From an uncultured Eubacteriales bacterium (GTDB taxonomy: Bacteria > Bacillota > Clostridia > Oscillospirales > CAG-272): a DNA stretch of 64,000 bases. Under the pieces are notes generated by a model, which had not been told where the DNA came from, searched no databases, and saw only the letters and a program-made list of their open reading frames with translations. This document shows positions 34,167 through 43,308 of the stretch, piece by piece (within the stretch, counting starts at the first letter, position 1; each line of letters opens with the position of its first letter). Both the position numbers and the translations under genes were made by a program. The stretch spans positions 1 to 64,000 of the forward strand of contig CAKVOU010000008.1 of assembly GCA_934796165.1 (NCBI GenBank), given 5' to 3'.

Positions 34167-34210
34167 TAGTTTTCCGTGAAAATCTTTTCGTTTTTGTTGG
34201 AATTTCACAG

Positions 34211-34241
34211 TGGGTCAGCCGAACACTCGGGTATCGGCTGA
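34211..34241 (-). terminator. Hairpin after yebC, possible terminator
   Basis: GGGTCAGCCG/CGGCTGACCC arms just past the yebC stop. No strong T run follows, so termination efficiency is doubtful. Confidence 0.5.
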
Positions 34242-34253
34242 CCCGCAAGATAA

Positions 34254-34991
34254 TTATTCCTCGTCGCTGTTTTCCCAGTTGTGGAACACGTCCATAACGT
34301 CGTCGTCATCTTCCAGCTTTTCGACGAGCAGACCCATGAACTTGCGGTCCTCATCCGCGTCCAGCGTCGTCCAAGTGGAGGGCAACTTGGTCTTCTCGGC
34401 GGATGCAATCGTGTATCCCGCTTTTTCCAGGTCTTCCTTGATTCCGTAGAGGTCGTCCGGCTCGGTGTAAATCGTGAACACGTCGCCGTCGGAAACAAAA
34501 TCCTCCGCGCCGGCTTCAAGCGCCGCTTCCATCAGCTTATCCTCGTCGATATCGCCGTCCTCGTTGGAAATGATGATCTCGCCCTTGTCGGTAAACAGAT
34601 AGCTGACGCAACCGGTCTGCCCCATGTTGCCGTGATACTTGGAGAATGCCGCACGAATGTTACCAGCGGTACGGTTGCGGTTATCGGTGGTCGCGTTGAT
34701 GATAACGGCGACACCGCCGGGTCCGTAGCCCTCGTACACGATCTCTTCGTAAACCTCTCCGGTCCCTCCGAGCGCCTTCTTGATGGTGCGCTCGATGTTG
34801 TCGTTCGGGACATTGTTGTCCTTTGCCTTCTGAATCAGGTCACGCAGTTTGGAGTTGGAAACGGGATCTCCGCCGCCCTCTTTGACCGCCACGGTGATCT
34901 CCTTACCGATCTTGGTAAAGATCTTGCCGCGCTGTGCGTCGGTTTTTTCTTTTTTGTGCTTGATATTCGCCCATTTGCTATGTCCGGACAT
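34254..34991 (-). CDS. YebC/PmpR family protein
   Basis: 245 residues beginning MSGHSKWANIKHKKEKTDAQRG, the diagnostic N-terminus, followed by KDNNVPNDNIERTIKKALGG and the acidic C-terminal domain. Family members are described as transcriptional regulators and, more recently, as factors helping ribosomes through stalling sequences. GAGG precedes the ATG. It is followed upstream by argS on the same strand. Confidence 0.95.
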   Translation of the reverse strand: MSGHSKWANIKHKKEKTDAQRGKIFTKIGKEITVAVKEGGGDPVSNSKLRDLIQKAKDNNVPNDNIERTIKKALGGTGEVYEEIVYEGYGPGGVAVIINATTDNRNRTAGNIRAAFSKYHGNMGQTGCVSYLFTDKGEIIISNEDGDIDEDKLMEAALEAGAEDFVSDGDVFTIYTEPDDLYGIKEDLEKAGYTIASAEKTKLPSTWTTLDADEDRKFMGLLVEKLEDDDDVMDVFHNWENSDEE

Positions 34992-35018
34992 ACTCTTTTA
35001 CCTCACAACTCTCATAAG

Positions 35019-36755
35019 TTAAATTTTTTCAGTTTTCTTTAAGCAAATCAGCCCGAACGCGTTTCCGAGCACCGTCTTTGCGGCGGCGGTCAGTTTGATC
35101 CGGCTGTTGCGGATCTCTTCGTCCTCCGAGGAGAGGATCGGGCAGTTATGATAGAAACGGTTGAACGCACCCGCGACCTCCAGAATGTATCTGGTAATGA
35201 CGGACGGCTCATAGGAATCCAATGCGGCGAGCACCTTTTCCCCGAATTTTGCCAGCGTTTTGACCAGTGCGCTCTCTTCGGGAGCTGTAATCTTCACGGG
35301 CTTGGAATCGTCGTATCCGCCGCTCTTGGAAAGAAGCGAGCAGGCGCGCGCGTAGGTGTACTGGACGTAGGGGCCCGTGTTTCCGTCGAAGTTCAATGCA
35401 TCATCCATGACAAAATCAATATCGTTCATGCGGTTGCTCGACAGGTAGTAGAACACCACGGCACCGACACCGACGGCTTCCGCAACCTCGTCCTTGTTTT
35501 CAAGATCCGGCGACTTGGTCTCCATGATCTCCTTGACCTTTTCAATCGCCGTCGCAAACAGATCCTTGAGCAGGACGACGTTGCCGGTACGCGTTGCGAG
35601 CTTTGCGCCGTTGAGACTGACCGTTCCGTAAGGGACGTGAACCAACTCGTTGTACCAGTCATAGCCCATCAGCTCCACGACCTTGAACCACTGTCTGAAA
35701 TGCAGGCACTGCTGTGCGCTTGTCACATAGATGCACTTGTCGAAATGGTAAGTGTTTTTACGGTATACTGCGGCGGCAATGTCGCGCGTCGGATACAGCG
35801 TGGAACCGTCCGCTTTGAGAATCAGGCAGGGCGGCATATTGTACGCGGAAAGATCCACGATGGACGCGCCCTGGTCGATCTTGAGCAGCCCCTTCTGACG
35901 CAGAATCTCCACCTGCGCAGGCATTTTGTCGGTGTAGAAGCTCTCGCCCTTGTAACTGTCGAATGTGATGCCAAGCTGGCGATAGGTCTTCTGATACTCG
36001 ACCATGCTGAGGTCTACAAACCATTTCCACAGCTTGAGATTCTCCTCGTCGCCGGTCTCCAGCTTGTGAAACTCCGCTCTTGCCTCATCGGCAAGCGCTT
36101 TGTTTTCCGGAATTCCCTTTTCGGGGTCGCCTTTGATCTCGTTGTTGATGCGGACATACAACTCCACCAGTTTATCGACGCCGCCGCGCTCAATCTCCTC
36201 GCGGTTGCCCCACTTGCGGTAGGCAACGATCATCTTGCCGAACTGGGTGCCCCAGTCACCGAGGTAATTGATACCGGTGCAATGGTAACCGGCAAATTCA
36301 TGAAGCATTTTGAGCGAATGCCCGATAACGGTCGTGCCGAGGTGCCCGATGTGAAAGGGCTTTGCAACATTCGGGGAGGAGTAGTCCAGCACAACCTCCT
36401 TGCCTTCTCCGATGTCGGAGGAACCGTAGCGGTCACCCTTTTCCAGAATCTCGGGAACAACTGTCCCCGCAAGATATTCGTCGGACAGGTACAGATTGAA
36501 ATATCCGTTGACCGCCGCGGCTCTCCCGACGCATTCACAGGAAAAGTCCTTTGCGAGCGCGTCCGCAATCTGTACGGGAGAACGGTGAAGCGAGCGGCTG
36601 AGGCGAAAACAAGGGAGTGCGACATCCCCCATTGCGGGATCGGGAGGGTATTCAAGCATCCCGACGATCTCTTTTTCATCAAGTCCGCTGTCCGGAGCGA
36701 TCTTTTTCAGCGCGTCCAGAATCGACTGCGCGATCAATTCGTTGATTTTTTGCAT
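35019..36755 (-). CDS. argS: Arginyl-tRNA synthetase
   Basis: 578 residues, class I synthetase charging tRNA-Arg. An N-terminal additional domain covers about residues 1-110. The HIGH motif is in VAKPFHIGHLGTTVIG. The KMSK equivalent is the ArgRS-type KLATRTGNVVL. A DALR anticodon-binding domain from about 455 includes YARACSLL. The ATG has GAGG seven bases upstream. Its cognate tRNA-Arg(CCT) is in this window at 22180. Confidence 0.97.
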   Translation of the reverse strand: MQKINELIAQSILDALKKIAPDSGLDEKEIVGMLEYPPDPAMGDVALPCFRLSRSLHRSPVQIADALAKDFSCECVGRAAAVNGYFNLYLSDEYLAGTVVPEILEKGDRYGSSDIGEGKEVVLDYSSPNVAKPFHIGHLGTTVIGHSLKMLHEFAGYHCTGINYLGDWGTQFGKMIVAYRKWGNREEIERGGVDKLVELYVRINNEIKGDPEKGIPENKALADEARAEFHKLETGDEENLKLWKWFVDLSMVEYQKTYRQLGITFDSYKGESFYTDKMPAQVEILRQKGLLKIDQGASIVDLSAYNMPPCLILKADGSTLYPTRDIAAAVYRKNTYHFDKCIYVTSAQQCLHFRQWFKVVELMGYDWYNELVHVPYGTVSLNGAKLATRTGNVVLLKDLFATAIEKVKEIMETKSPDLENKDEVAEAVGVGAVVFYYLSSNRMNDIDFVMDDALNFDGNTGPYVQYTYARACSLLSKSGGYDDSKPVKITAPEESALVKTLAKFGEKVLAALDSYEPSVITRYILEVAGAFNRFYHNCPILSSEDEEIRNSRIKLTAAAKTVLGNAFGLICLKKTEKI

Positions 36756-36785
36756 ATCGTGTCCTCTTTACATAAACTATTGTCC

Positions 36786-36814
36786 ATTATATCGCAAGTA
36801 TCATCCATTTGCAA
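36786..36814 (-). promoter_or_regulatory. Promoter of argS
   Basis: TTGCAA, 17-bp spacer, TATAAT, ending about 30 bases before the argS start. No T-box structure is visible in the short leader. Confidence 0.85.
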
Positions 36815-36849
36815 GAGTGAATGTTTATTTTCCGGCATTTCGCTTGTCG

Positions 36850-37359
36850 TCAGCGACGGATCAGTGCCGCAACAGACGCATCTGTGAAGGCAAGCAATTT
36901 GTCCGCCTCAAGCAGTAGTTGTGCTCCGCGGACTCCTGCACTGACGGTAACACGGTCGAAATTCCTGACCGACTCGTCAAACCATGTCGGATACGTTTTC
37001 TTCATGCCGATCGGCGAGCATCCTCCCCGGATATATCCGGTCAGTCCGAGCAGGTCCTTGACCGGGATCAATTCGATCCTCTTGTTTCCGGTCACCGCCG
37101 CGGCAACCTTGAGATCGATCTCCTCGGCAACCGGAATGCAAAGCACCACGACACCGGTTTTGTCTCCCTTGGCGACCAGCGTTTTGAACATCCGCTTGGG
37201 CGGAAAATTCAATTCTTTCGCGATATGGACACCGGACAGATCGTCTTCGTCCACCTCGTATTCCAGTTCCTCATACGGAATCTTTGCCGCGTCCAGCATC
37301 CGCATGGCGTTGGTACGCAGTTTTTTCTCTTTTCCTTTCTTGCCGTTCTTGTCCGACAT
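36850..37359 (-). CDS. ybaK: Cys-tRNA(Pro) deacylase, YbaK/EbsC family
   Basis: 169 residues. It hydrolyses mischarged Cys-tRNA(Pro). Typical blocks are MLDAAKIPYEELEYEV, KTLVAKGDKTGVVVLCIPV with the substrate-binding Lys, and GGCSPIGMKK. It starts on the last base of the recN stop (TAATG overlap) and is the last gene of the nusB-to-recN operon, a place where sporulating Clostridia usually have spoIVB and spo0A. Confidence 0.93.
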   Translation of the reverse strand: MSDKNGKKGKEKKLRTNAMRMLDAAKIPYEELEYEVDEDDLSGVHIAKELNFPPKRMFKTLVAKGDKTGVVVLCIPVAEEIDLKVAAAVTGNKRIELIPVKDLLGLTGYIRGGCSPIGMKKTYPTWFDESVRNFDRVTVSAGVRGAQLLLEADKLLAFTDASVAALIRR

Positions 37360-39029
37360 TATAATGACTTCCCTTCTTCAATCATTTCCCGTGCCGCCGT
37401 CCGCTGAGCGTCGGTGATCGTGAGCCCGCCCAGGATTCTCGAAATCTCGGCAACGCGTTCCTCTTCACAAAGCTCGCGCACGGCGGTTTCGGTTCTGCCG
37501 TTCGTTTCCGCTTTTGAGATGAAAAAATGGAAATCCGCAAGCGAGGCAATCTGAGCGGAATGGGTCACCGAGAACGTCTGCACCCGTTTTGCGGTTTCTT
37601 TCAGCTTGATTCCGACCCGTCTGGAGGTGCTGCCGGAGATACCGGTGTCAATCTCATCATAGATGACCGTCGACACGCCGCCGACGTCATTCAGAACATC
37701 GGAAAGTGCAAGCATAATGCGGGAAAGTTCCCCGCCCGACGCGATCCGTGACATGGAAAGAAGCGGCTCGCCTGCGTTTGCGGCAAGCAAGAATTCCACC
37801 CGGTCTCCGCCGTCCGCGGTCAGTTCCTGTTGGGTAACCGAAATCTCAAACCGTACCTTGGGCATATCGAGAAACGTAAGCGTTTCCACAACGCGCCGGG
37901 ATACGGTCCTTGCGGCTTCGGTACGCTTTTTTGTCAGCGAGAGCGCGGCACTTTTGGCTTCTGCCGTGAGCCGTTTCTCTTCGGCGGAAAGATCCGCCAT
38001 ACGCTCGTCGGAATGCTCCAGCTCCGCCAGTCTTGCCGCCGCATCGCGCCGGAACGCGAGGATCTCTTCTACGGTCGCTCCGTATTTCTTTTTGAGTCGT
38101 CCGATGGCATCCAGCCTGCCTTCAATGCGGTCAAGGCGTTCTGATGGGTCACCGTCCACATCGGGGATCAGTTCTCTTGACCGCTCGGAGAGATCAACCA
38201 CCTCATACCGTAGCGTTTTCAGCTTTTCGGCAATTTCCGTCGCCTCCGGGACAGTCTGCCCGATGGCAGCGACCGACGCGGCGGCGCGTTCCAAAAGAAG
38301 AGCGGCATTTCCCTGCTCGTGGTCGGTGAGCAGCTTGCAGGTAAGTCCCACCTGTCTGACAATCTTATCAAGCCCCCGGAGTTTGTCCCGCTCCGCGAGC
38401 AGAAGTTCTTCTTCACCGGGCTTCAACTTCTTTCCGTCGATGTCTTTGATCTGAAATTGCAGAATTTCGGGCAGCCGCGCACGTTCGCTTTCCGCCTGAC
38501 GAAGCCGCCCGATCTCGCCCGTTACGGCACAAAGCTTTTCATATACGTTCCGATACGCGGCAAGCTCCGTGTCGTCTAAAGCAAAGCGGTCGAGCGCCGC
38601 AAGCTGCTCCTCCGGGCGGATCAGACGGAGACTGTCATGCTGACCGTGAATGGCTATCATACTGCCGCCGATCTCACGGAGCATGGAGAGTGTCACGGGT
38701 CTGCCGTTGATGCGCGCCGCGGAGCGCCCGTCCGACGTAATGGTCCTCTGGAGAAGGAACTCCCCCTCCTCCGCGTCAAACCCGTTCTGTTTTGCAACGG
38801 CTTCGGCAGCCTCGCCGACATCGGTAAACACGCCGCTTACCGTTGCCTGACTTTCTCCGGTACGGATCAGTTCTTTTGTGACCTTTCCGCCCATAAGGAA
38901 TCCGATGCTGTCGATCAGGACGGATTTACCGGCGCCTGTCTCGCCCGTAAGAACGGTCAGCCCATCCGAAAAGGTCAGGTCGGCTCTCCGGATAACGGCA
39001 ATATTCTCAATGTGTAATGACCGGAGCAT
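37359..39029 (-). CDS. recN: DNA repair protein RecN
   Basis: 556 residues from the ATG after GAGGAGGGG. An SMC-like ATPase acting early at double-strand breaks. Walker A is LTGETGAGKSVLIDS; the signature region is IASGGELSRIMLALS and Walker B TVIYDEIDTGISG. A coiled-coil arm covers about residues 155-350. It follows argR in the conserved order. I see no clear SOS box immediately upstream. Confidence 0.96.
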   Translation of the reverse strand: MLRSLHIENIAVIRRADLTFSDGLTVLTGETGAGKSVLIDSIGFLMGGKVTKELIRTGESQATVSGVFTDVGEAAEAVAKQNGFDAEEGEFLLQRTITSDGRSAARINGRPVTLSMLREIGGSMIAIHGQHDSLRLIRPEEQLAALDRFALDDTELAAYRNVYEKLCAVTGEIGRLRQAESERARLPEILQFQIKDIDGKKLKPGEEELLLAERDKLRGLDKIVRQVGLTCKLLTDHEQGNAALLLERAAASVAAIGQTVPEATEIAEKLKTLRYEVVDLSERSRELIPDVDGDPSERLDRIEGRLDAIGRLKKKYGATVEEILAFRRDAAARLAELEHSDERMADLSAEEKRLTAEAKSAALSLTKKRTEAARTVSRRVVETLTFLDMPKVRFEISVTQQELTADGGDRVEFLLAANAGEPLLSMSRIASGGELSRIMLALSDVLNDVGGVSTVIYDEIDTGISGSTSRRVGIKLKETAKRVQTFSVTHSAQIASLADFHFFISKAETNGRTETAVRELCEEERVAEISRILGGLTITDAQRTAAREMIEEGKSL

Positions 39030-39175
39030 AATTCCCCTCCTCTTCACGATATGACAAGTATTGGTCAGGTAGATCGGCGCAGCTTTGCGGTATCATCAAT
39101 TACCGGGCAAGCAGATACTGAACAACTTCCGTTATCCGTCAAAAATTGTCGGACGGATTGAAAAAACACGAACCG

Positions 39176-39631
39176 TCAGACAGATTTGAGAATCTCACGG
39201 AGTCGCACCGCCGTTTCGACGGCGGTTTCCGTGTCGCGAGCCACCGCAATTACGGTATCGTCTCCTGCGACGCAGCCGAGTATTTCGGGAAGACCGAGGT
39301 TATCAATTCCGAGTGCAACCGGCTGAGCCAACCCTGAATTGGTACGCAGAACAATGATATTCTGTGCCGACACGATCGAGCGCACCGCGCCAGCGAGCAT
39401 GGAACGAAAGCCAACCCCGTCGGTATGGTCCGCATAGTGCGGTGCAACGTAACGGTACGTTCCGTTACCCGTAGAAACCTTACTCAGCTTGAGCTCCCGG
39501 ATATCCCGGGAAATCGTTGCCTGCGTCACCGCAAATCCGTGTGCTCTCAGCCCCGCGATCAGTTCATCCTGCGTCCCGATCTCTCTTTCTGCCACCAGAT
39601 CGAGAATCAGTGACTGTCTGTCTTTTTTCAT
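39176..39631 (-). CDS. argR: Arginine repressor ArgR/AhrC
   Basis: 151 residues. An N-terminal winged helix (RQSLILDLVAEREIGTQDELIAGL, then TQATISRDIRELKL) is followed by the hexamerisation and arginine-binding domain with VAGDDTVIAVARD. It controls arginine synthesis and breakdown genes elsewhere; none is in this window. The ATG has AGGATGG upstream. Its place between nadK and recN is conserved in Firmicutes. Confidence 0.96.
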   Translation of the reverse strand: MKKDRQSLILDLVAEREIGTQDELIAGLRAHGFAVTQATISRDIRELKLSKVSTGNGTYRYVAPHYADHTDGVGFRSMLAGAVRSIVSAQNIIVLRTNSGLAQPVALGIDNLGLPEILGCVAGDDTVIAVARDTETAVETAVRLREILKSV

Positions 39632-39679
39632 AGATGTACCATCCTTTTACACATTCACAAATCGTCGTATCCGCACGTC

Positions 39680-40552
39680 TTACTTAGCATCCGCCATTTT
39701 CTCACGCAGGCGGTTGTAAAATCCGCACTTGCGGAACCTGATCAGCTTCGTTGCGGACGCGGAACGGCGGATCTCCACCGTGTTCCCGCGATATAATTCA
39801 TAATTGATTCTGCCGTCCACGGCAAGAAAAAGGGATTTTTCCCGCTGACAGATATTCTTGATTTCCAGCACCGCTTCATCCGGGAAAATCAACGGACGCG
39901 CGGACAAAGAGTGCGGGCAGATCGGCGTGACACAGAAGCAATGCAGGCGCGGATCAACGATCGGCCCGCCGGCAGACAAGGAATACGCGGTGGAACCGGT
40001 CGGGGTTGCCACAATCAGCCCGTCGGCGCGATAAGTCGTTACGGGGACTCCGCCCTCGGACATCTCCAGATCAATGATCCGTGCAACCGAACCGTTGGTA
40101 ATCACCGCTTCGTTGAGCGCATAAGAGGAGAACCGTTCATTCCGATCATTCCCGAGGACCCGGACGAGCAGCATCGAACGCTCCTCCAGTTCATACTCTC
40201 CGTCAAACAGGTGAGAAAGGAGCGACAGTTCAGACATTTCCAGTTCCGCCATGTAGCCGAGTCTGCCGAGGTTGACCCCGAGGATCGGCGTTTCCCGTTT
40301 GGCGGAACGTCTTGCCGCCTCCAGAATCGAGCCGTCTCCGCCAAGCACGATCACAATGTCCGCTTTGGCATACAGATCATCGACCGAGAGATACGTAAAC
40401 CGTACCCCGGACTTCTGCCGCGCAATCCGTTCCCGGTTGAATGCGGCAACCAGAAGTTCGCAATCATATCCGGAGAGAACCGACGCAACCCGCATGGCAG
40501 CGGCTGCCTTCTCCGATATATTAAAATTTGTAATCAGCGCAATTCGTTTCAT
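39680..40552 (-). CDS. nadK: NAD kinase
   Basis: 290 residues from the ATG giving MKRIALITNFN; a frame start four codons earlier abuts the ribosome binding site. It phosphorylates NAD to NADP. Diagnostic motifs are VLGGDGSILEAAR (GGDG loop), GVNLGRLGYMAE, the catalytic-site LNEAVITNG and ATPTGSTAYSLSAGGPI. It overlaps the tlyA end by 32 bases. Confidence 0.96.
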   Translation of the reverse strand: MKRIALITNFNISEKAAAAMRVASVLSGYDCELLVAAFNRERIARQKSGVRFTYLSVDDLYAKADIVIVLGGDGSILEAARRSAKRETPILGVNLGRLGYMAELEMSELSLLSHLFDGEYELEERSMLLVRVLGNDRNERFSSYALNEAVITNGSVARIIDLEMSEGGVPVTTYRADGLIVATPTGSTAYSLSAGGPIVDPRLHCFCVTPICPHSLSARPLIFPDEAVLEIKNICQREKSLFLAVDGRINYELYRGNTVEIRRSASATKLIRFRKCGFYNRLREKMADAK

Positions 40553-41348
40553 TTTTTCCGACATCCTTTTGATTGATGATTGCGGAGATCCGATCCGGCA
40601 AAAGCACCGGTCCGGAATCATTTTTCCGAAAGCAGATCAGGTATTCCGTATTTCCGTCGCCACCGGGAATCGGGGACCGGACGAAACCGGTCGGAACCAA
40701 GCCGAGCGAGACGCCGCAGTCATACACCCGCATGGCGGCGGCAAGCCGATGCTTTTTCTCTTTGACGATTCCGCCCTTTCCGATCGCGCTCCTCCCCGCC
40801 TCAAACTGCGGTTTGACCAGTCCGATATAGATCCCGCCGTCATTCAGTATCGCCGGAATCCGCGGAAGAATATATGTTTGGGATATGAAGGAAACATCCG
40901 CCACGACAAGGTCAAACGGAGCCTTTGCGAAATCTTCCCGGGACAGGTCGCGCGCATTGTAATGTTCCACGTTGGTCACACGGCTGTCACTGAGAAGCGA
41001 AGAAGCGAGCTGCCCGCTTCCTGCGTCAATAGCGGTCACATGGTCGGCGCCATTTTGCAGAAGGCAATCTGTAAACCCGCCGGTGGATGCACCGATATCA
41101 AGGCTGTTCCGTCCTGCGGGGTTGACTCCGAATGCATCAAGCGCAGCCTCCAGCTTGTAACCGCCGCGCCCGACATAGCGTTCGGTTTCCGTGATCGTCA
41201 CGGAGTGTATCGTATTTTCCTCCACGGCAAAAGACGCTTTGGTCAGCGGTTTCCCGTCAAGGAGGACCGCTCCTGCTTCGATCAGCATCTTCGCCTTCTG
41301 GCGGCTCGGAGCATACCCGTTTTCCGCCAGATACACATCCGCCCGCAT
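40521..41348 (-). CDS. tlyA: TlyA family rRNA methyltransferase
   Basis: 275 residues. An N-terminal S4 RNA-binding domain (MRADVYLAENGYAPSRQKAKMLIEAG) precedes an FtsJ-like methyltransferase (SLDIGASTGGFTDCLLQNGA, then VADVSFIS). Characterised members 2'-O-methylate 16S/23S rRNA. The start overlaps the previous stop (TGATG) with no separate Shine-Dalgarno, indicating coupling. Confidence 0.94.
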   Translation of the reverse strand: MRADVYLAENGYAPSRQKAKMLIEAGAVLLDGKPLTKASFAVEENTIHSVTITETERYVGRGGYKLEAALDAFGVNPAGRNSLDIGASTGGFTDCLLQNGADHVTAIDAGSGQLASSLLSDSRVTNVEHYNARDLSREDFAKAPFDLVVADVSFISQTYILPRIPAILNDGGIYIGLVKPQFEAGRSAIGKGGIVKEKKHRLAAAMRVYDCGVSLGLVPTGFVRSPIPGGDGNTEYLICFRKNDSGPVLLPDRISAIINQKDVGKNETNCADYKF

Positions 41349-41824
41349 CAGTGAAGTCCGAACGTGGGGATGAACTGCATCAGAAACGGGATCGCAATGC
41401 CGACAAGTCCGCCGATCACAACCTGAAGCGGCGTATGTCCGACCATTTCCTTGAGAGCCCTCGGCATAATGTCGTCCGCTTTTTCTTCCGGCAGATCCGC
41501 TACGATCTTGTTGAGTACCTTTGCCTGATCACCGGTTTCCCGGCGTACACCCATCGCATCGTTCATTACGATCATGGCAAGCACGCAACAGATTGCGAAC
41601 ACGGCAGAATCCAATCCGTATTTGAGCGCCGCCGCACAGGAGACTGCGCAGACGGTCGCCGAGTGAGAGCTCGGCATGCCGCCGTTGCCGAAGAAAATGC
41701 GCCGCAGACTGAGCCCCCGGTGACGGTAAAGCTCGCTCGGAATTTTGAGGATCTGCGCGGCAAACCACGCAACGACCCCGCACATCAACATAAAATTACT
41801 GAAAAAAGCCAATATATATTCCAT
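41348..41824 (-). CDS. Divergent PAP2 family membrane protein
   Basis: 158 residues with four hydrophobic segments. It has the conserved core GNGGMPSSHSATVCAV, the phosphatase-like SHS motif, and GHTPLQVVIGGLVG. The divergent PAP2 (DUF212) family resembles acid phosphatases and haloperoxidases; a role in undecaprenyl or isoprenoid phosphate recycling is plausible beside ispA but unproven. It is coupled by TGATG overlaps to both ispA and tlyA and occupies the place where dxs often lies. Confidence 0.9.
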   Translation of the reverse strand: MEYILAFFSNFMLMCGVVAWFAAQILKIPSELYRHRGLSLRRIFFGNGGMPSSHSATVCAVSCAAALKYGLDSAVFAICCVLAMIVMNDAMGVRRETGDQAKVLNKIVADLPEEKADDIMPRALKEMVGHTPLQVVIGGLVGIAIPFLMQFIPTFGLH

Positions 41825-42795
41825 CAGTTTTTCCTCATCAACAGATACTTTGCGAGCGCCCGGAGAACCCCGTTCGCCGGATACGCACCGATTGCCTGTA
41901 CCGCCTCATCCGTCAGTCCGGCGGCATACTTCATTGCTTGCTCGGGAGTATAATAGGTCAGAAACGTGGTTTTCCCTTCCGCAAGGTCCTTCCCCGTGCT
42001 CTTTCCGAGGACGGACGGCTGTGAGGTGACATCGAGCACGTCGTCCACCACCTGAAACGCGATCCCGAGCTTTTCCGCATACTGCGTTACGGAGACAGCG
42101 CGATCATCGTCAAGCGGGACTCCGGCAGCAAGACAGCCCAGTTTCACTGCCGCGCAGATGAGCGCACCGGTTTTGTGGCGGTGCAGATTCTCAAGCCCGG
42201 CAAGGGAAAGATGTTCTTTTTCTCCCTTCATGTCCATCACCTGCCCGCTCACCATCCCGAAAGATCCTGCCGCGCCTGACAGCACCGTGACCGCTTCTGC
42301 GCGGACAGCCGGAGGAACCTGTGTGTTTCCCGCCACAACACGAAATGCGTCGGTGAGAAGCGCGTCCCCCGCAAGCACGGCAATTGCTTCTCCGTAAACC
42401 TTGTGATTGGTGGGTTTCCCGCGTCGGAGATTGTCATTGTCCATACAGGGCAGATCATCATGGATGAGCGAATAGGTATGGATCATCTCAAGTCCGCAGG
42501 CAAACGGAAGCGCCGAAGCCACCGTCCCTCCGAACATCCGGCAGGTCTCGATGACCAGTGCCGGGCGGATTTTCTTTCCGCCGGAGAAAAGGCTGTACCG
42601 CATCGCCTCGGAAAGCGTCGGCTCAACTGCCCCGGTCTGTCCGGTGCCATCCTCTTTGAGAGGGACGGACGGCACATACGCTTCCAGCGCCTGCGCAGTC
42701 AACCCGGCATCTGCCGAAAGCCGTTCCAGCATAGTCTTCGTTTCCGCATCGGTCACGCCAAACGTATTCAGTTCTTCATAATACTCAGTATTCAT
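41824..42795 (-). CDS. ispA: Polyprenyl synthetase (farnesyl/geranylgeranyl diphosphate synthase)
   Basis: 323 residues from the ATG giving MNTEYYEELNTFG; the open frame continues about 115 codons upstream but that part is not conserved. It condenses IPP with allylic diphosphates. The first Asp-rich motif is LIHDDLPCMDND and the second is FQVVDDVLDVT; GGKKIRPALV is the IPP site. An N-terminal segment of about 35 residues is longer than usual. It follows xseB after a 206-base gap with no gene I can support. Confidence 0.94.
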   Translation of the reverse strand: MNTEYYEELNTFGVTDAETKTMLERLSADAGLTAQALEAYVPSVPLKEDGTGQTGAVEPTLSEAMRYSLFSGGKKIRPALVIETCRMFGGTVASALPFACGLEMIHTYSLIHDDLPCMDNDNLRRGKPTNHKVYGEAIAVLAGDALLTDAFRVVAGNTQVPPAVRAEAVTVLSGAAGSFGMVSGQVMDMKGEKEHLSLAGLENLHRHKTGALICAAVKLGCLAAGVPLDDDRAVSVTQYAEKLGIAFQVVDDVLDVTSQPSVLGKSTGKDLAEGKTTFLTYYTPEQAMKYAAGLTDEAVQAIGAYPANGVLRALAKYLLMRKN

Positions 42796-43001
42796 ACATT
42801 TACCTGATTCTCTGTTCCGTTCACAAAACACGCAACCCATTGTTACAGCACGCGCCTCAGCGGATACTGCCTTCGCCATGACGGGCTTTTGCTCCTCACA
42901 TTCCGATCGGTTTGCCGGCGCTGTTCCATGTCTGTTTGCCGGGATTTTACAGCTTCCTGTCTGCTCACCCGCTTGACGAAATATCTCCGTTTCCGGTCGG
43001 T

Positions 43002-43274
43002 TTACCGCTCTCCGGGATTTCCGCCGGCTTTCCCGGATTCCGAGTCCTCCGCCGAAAACGGCTCTGCGGCAACATTTCCGTCGGCATCCACTCGTAAGAG
43101 CTTCACCTTCTGTTCCGCTTTGTCCAGTCGATCCGAACAAAGCCTGACCAGTGCCACACCCTCCTCGTATAACTTCAGCGATGTGTCAAGATCCGTGTCT
43201 CCCTTTTCGAGCGATGCAACGATCTCGGAAAGGCGCGCCATCGCCTCTTCCAGCTTTTGTTGTTTGGTCACCAT
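43002..43274 (-). CDS. xseB: Exodeoxyribonuclease VII small subunit
   Basis: 90 residues: the helical core LEEAMARLSEIVASLEKGDTDLDTSLKLYEEG is the family signature, followed by a variable acidic tail. AAAGGAAG precedes the ATG. It is the partner of XseA, encoded 34 bases upstream. Confidence 0.95.
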   Translation of the reverse strand: MVTKQQKLEEAMARLSEIVASLEKGDTDLDTSLKLYEEGVALVRLCSDRLDKAEQKVKLLRVDADGNVAAEPFSAEDSESGKAGGNPGER

Positions 43275-43308
43275 ACGATTCTTCCTTTCTTCCGGTTTCC
43301 CTGTGCAG

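Noticed and set aside
35148..36887. 579-codon open frame antisense to argS
   Set aside because: Mirror of a certain synthetase gene with no recognisable protein features.
42796..43140. N-terminal extension of IspA
   Set aside because: The frame is open, but it runs antisense-like through the xseB end, has no conserved residues, and a proper ATG lies at 42795.
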